Positions 3,907 through 5,696 of a DNA stretch of 5,696 nucleotides are shown here, piece after piece. Below the pieces are notes generated by a model. The model worked only from the letters and a program-made list of their open reading frames with translations. It was not told where the DNA came from and did not search any database. Made by a program: the position numbers and the translations under genes. The stretch spans positions 1-5,696 of the forward strand of contig JAFGKN010000135.1 in the NCBI GenBank assembly GCA_016928605.1. The letters run 5' to 3'. Numbering within the stretch: position 1 is the stretch's first letter; every line of letters begins with the position of its first letter. The DNA comes from Planctomycetota bacterium. GTDB taxonomy: Bacteria > Planctomycetota > UBA8108.

Positions 3907-5696
3907 TCAGTCTTCGACGATCCGCACGCGTTGCGCGATGCCATACCCGAAGACCTCCGGCTCGTACATGGCCTCCGCCTTCGGCGGCGGCGCCAGGAAG
4001 ACTCCAGGCGTCGTCGCCCGGATCAGGTACTCGTGCACGTAGAAGCCGCGGGGGAGCGAGCCCACGAAGGCCTCGGCCCGATCGTCCCGGAAGCGCGTCT
4101 CCCCGCACGGGAGGCGGTGAAGCTCCCCTGCGCCCGACTTCCAGTCGTCGCGCCACACCTCGAAGCAGCTCCGTCCGCCCTCCATCCCAGCGGGGTAGGG
4201 ATCCACGAGCGCGATATGCCGTCTTTCCGACGGAGTGAACACGAAGAGGCGAACTCTCACGAGCGCTCCGGCTCGCACCCGGATCATCCCGTCGTCGTCG
4301 GCCTTCACGTCGAGCTCCCCATCGACGCCCTCGTAGGCCCGGGACACCTCGAGCCCGAAGCTCGGCGGCGGGCTTTCCCATTCCTTCGGGGCGTATCGTA
4401 GCCGAGCTTGATAGAACAAGCTTCCGGTGCCCTCCTTGGCGAACGTCAGGAGTCGCGAGCCCCCGCCGCCCTCGAGGAGCCTCGATGGGACCTCGAACGA
4501 GCTCGTCTCGAGCTCCCGCCCGGAAAATGCATGCTCGCACAGCAGGTTCCGATCGAGCCAAACGCGCCCGACGAGCTCGGAAACGTCCGACGCCGTAGCT
4601 TCGAAGTACCGGCTCAACGCCACGACGGCGAAGGCGTTCTCCTCGGTCGTCCTCCAGCGACCTTGCCTCCGTCGGTCGAGCAGCCCCTCCGCCAGCTTGT
4701 CGGCCAGCTCGCCCGTCGGATCCAGTTCCACCTGGGCCTCGAGAAGCACGGCGTGGGCCCGAAGGGAGGACGGGAGGACGTGAGTCCACGACGGGTCGGC
4801 CGGTGCCTCCAGGTGCGCCGAGCGTGCCGTCTCCTTGACATGGTTCTCCAGGTAACGCCGGATCTCCACGGCCTCGCTTCGGGAGTCCTCTTGAGAGCCG
4901 AGGACGACGAGACAGCGCGCGGCGGCTTCCAAGGGAAGGCGCTCCAGCCCGGCCCTGGCATACCATGCCCGCGTCTTCGCTCTGAGCTCCTGGCTCCGCG
5001 CGGCGTCGGATTCCCGGAGGAGATTCTGCACGTACAGCTCGTAAGCCTGGATGAGCAGGTTCTCCGGCTCCAGGGCCTCCTCCTCGGTCAGCCGACTCGA
5101 GAGCCAGCCTCGGGACTCCATCGGACGGTATCTCACTCCCTCCTCGGCGTACTTCTCCCACCGCTCGAGGGCCTTCTCCTGCGGCGCGAAGCCGGCCCGC
5201 CTCGCCCGCGCCAGGGCATGCCCGACGTGCGCGCTCAGATAGGGGTCGCTGTGGTGGCCGCGTCTCCAGTAGCTCCACCCGCCGTCGAAGTCCTGGATGC
5301 GCTCCAGCGCGGCGACGTCGTCGTCGATGAGCGCCCGAAGGCTCCTCTCGCCGGACACTCCGACGGCGCCGAGCGCGTCGAACGAGTCGAGCAGGATCGT
5401 GGCGGCAAGAAGCCGGGAGGCGACCTGCTCGGCGCAGCCGTACGGATAGTCCAGGAGGTAGCGAGCGCCTTCGGAGAGGGTCTGGAGACGCGTCGATGAG
5501 AGCTGCACCTCCAATCCTCCGAAGTCTTTGCGCGACCCCTCGGGCAGGACGAGCGCCTGCCGATCGACGGCGCGCTCCGCGGACGGACCGAGCCGTCCGT
5601 AGACCGCGACGGTCTGGACCGGCAGCGGCTGCTGGATCGGGAATCGCACCTCTGCCGCGTCCGTGGCGAACCCCGAGATGGCCGCCGCCTGCACGA
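3907..5696 (-). CDS. Alpha-2-macroglobulin family protein, C-terminal part
   Basis: The last 595 or so codons of a larger gene are present; the start lies beyond the right edge, and the GTG at 5694 is only an internal valine codon. Bacterial alpha-2-macroglobulins usually have 1500-2000 residues, are periplasmic and often lipid-anchored, and trap attacking proteases. A protease cuts a bait region, the protein closes, and an internal Cys-Gln thioester links to the attacker. Counting from 5694, residues 15-65 match the stretch before the thioester domain (EVRFPIQQPLPVQTVAVYGRL). Residues 83-90 are YPYGCAEQ, with thioester Cys 87 and Gln 90 both present. Helical-toroid features follow (DFDGGWSYWRRG; the YLSAHVGHALARARRAGF stretch). 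The end has the usual closing strands (RHIALVDPYPAGME; RATTPGVFLAPP; EAMYEPEVFG), so the natural C-terminus is complete. The partner often found with such genes, penicillin-binding protein 1C, would lie outside the window. The bait region and any lipobox cannot be seen. Confidence 0.92.
   Translation of the reverse strand, partial: VQAAAISGFATDAAEVRFPIQQPLPVQTVAVYGRLGPSAERAVDRQALVLPEGSRKDFGGLEVQLSSTRLQTLSEGARYLLDYPYGCAEQVASRLLAATILLDSFDALGAVGVSGERSLRALIDDDVAALERIQDFDGGWSYWRRGHHSDPYLSAHVGHALARARRAGFAPQEKALERWEKYAEEGVRYRPMESRGWLSSRLTEEEALEPENLLIQAYELYVQNLLRESDAARSQELRAKTRAWYARAGLERLPLEAAARCLVVLGSQEDSRSEAVEIRRYLENHVKETARSAHLEAPADPSWTHVLPSSLRAHAVLLEAQVELDPTGELADKLAEGLLDRRRQGRWRTTEENAFAVVALSRYFEATASDVSELVGRVWLDRNLLCEHAFSGRELETSSFEVPSRLLEGGGGSRLLTFAKEGTGSLFYQARLRYAPKEWESPPPSFGLEVSRAYEGVDGELDVKADDDGMIRVRAGALVRVRLFVFTPSERRHIALVDPYPAGMEGGRSCFEVWRDDWKSGAGELHRLPCGETRFRDDRAEAFVGSLPRGFYVHEYLIRATTPGVFLAPPPKAEAMYEPEVFGYGIAQRVRIVED
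5425..5448 (-). other. Thioester motif YPYGCAEQ of the macroglobulin
   Basis: This segment encodes the motif that forms the beta-cysteinyl-gamma-glutamyl thioester. The cysteine codon is 5436-5434 and the glutamine codon 5427-5425. Some bacterial paralogues lack the cysteine; this one has both residues, so it should be able to link covalently to a trapped protease. Confidence 0.9.

Noticed and set aside
968..5278. 1436-codon minus-strand open frame
   Set aside because: It is antisense to the recognised glycosidase-like gene and out of frame with the macroglobulin and repeat genes. The translation is Arg/Ala-rich with no domain. It is open because G/C-ending codons leave few stops on the other strand.
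4408..5499. 363-codon plus-strand open frame
   Set aside because: It lies wholly antisense to the macroglobulin gene, whose protein matches a known family along its length.

Overview
The window is very GC-rich, with codon third positions close to all G or C. It suggests an environmental Gram-negative-type bacterium with an export-rich genome, such as the Myxococcota, Eisenbacteria, Acidobacteriota or Planctomycetota groups. That placement is inference from composition and gene families; no phylogenetic marker is present.

Layout, left to right. Bases 1-146 look like the last piece of a plus-strand gene whose reading frame may be broken. Bases 147-193 hold an 18-bp perfect inverted repeat that could terminate transcription from both sides. 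Bases 265-1191 (minus) encode a small exported protein of 308 residues. It is built almost entirely of six 38-residue tandem repeats, each with an Arg/Gly cassette, one DEDGDGVCD calcium-loop-like motif and a single cysteine. Bases 1192-1618 are a 427-base divergent intergenic region with a good candidate sigma-54 promoter facing the repeat gene. It also holds two 12-bp palindromes sharing the core ACCCGGGT, placed like upstream activator sites, and a 20-bp-spaced direct repeat. Bases 1619-3880 (plus) encode a 753-residue exported protein with a GH71/GH99-like TIM barrel, an inserted beta-sandwich segment and a C-terminal CBM9-like domain. Bases 3907-5696 (minus) are the C-terminal 595 or so residues of a bacterial alpha-2-macroglobulin with its thioester motif. 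Its start lies beyond the right edge. The last two genes converge on a 26-base gap filled by a hairpin stem.

The repeat protein and the glycosidase-like protein have evident signal peptides. The macroglobulin belongs to a periplasmic, usually lipid-anchored, family. The window is therefore a cluster of envelope or secreted functions: a carbohydrate-active-like enzyme, a protease trap and an unrecognised repeat protein. Nothing seen links them into one pathway, because the three genes are in divergent or convergent order and cannot share one operon. The least explained element is the repeat protein with its apparent sigma-54 control. The many very long overlapping open frames on the opposite strands are composition effects and are not annotated.
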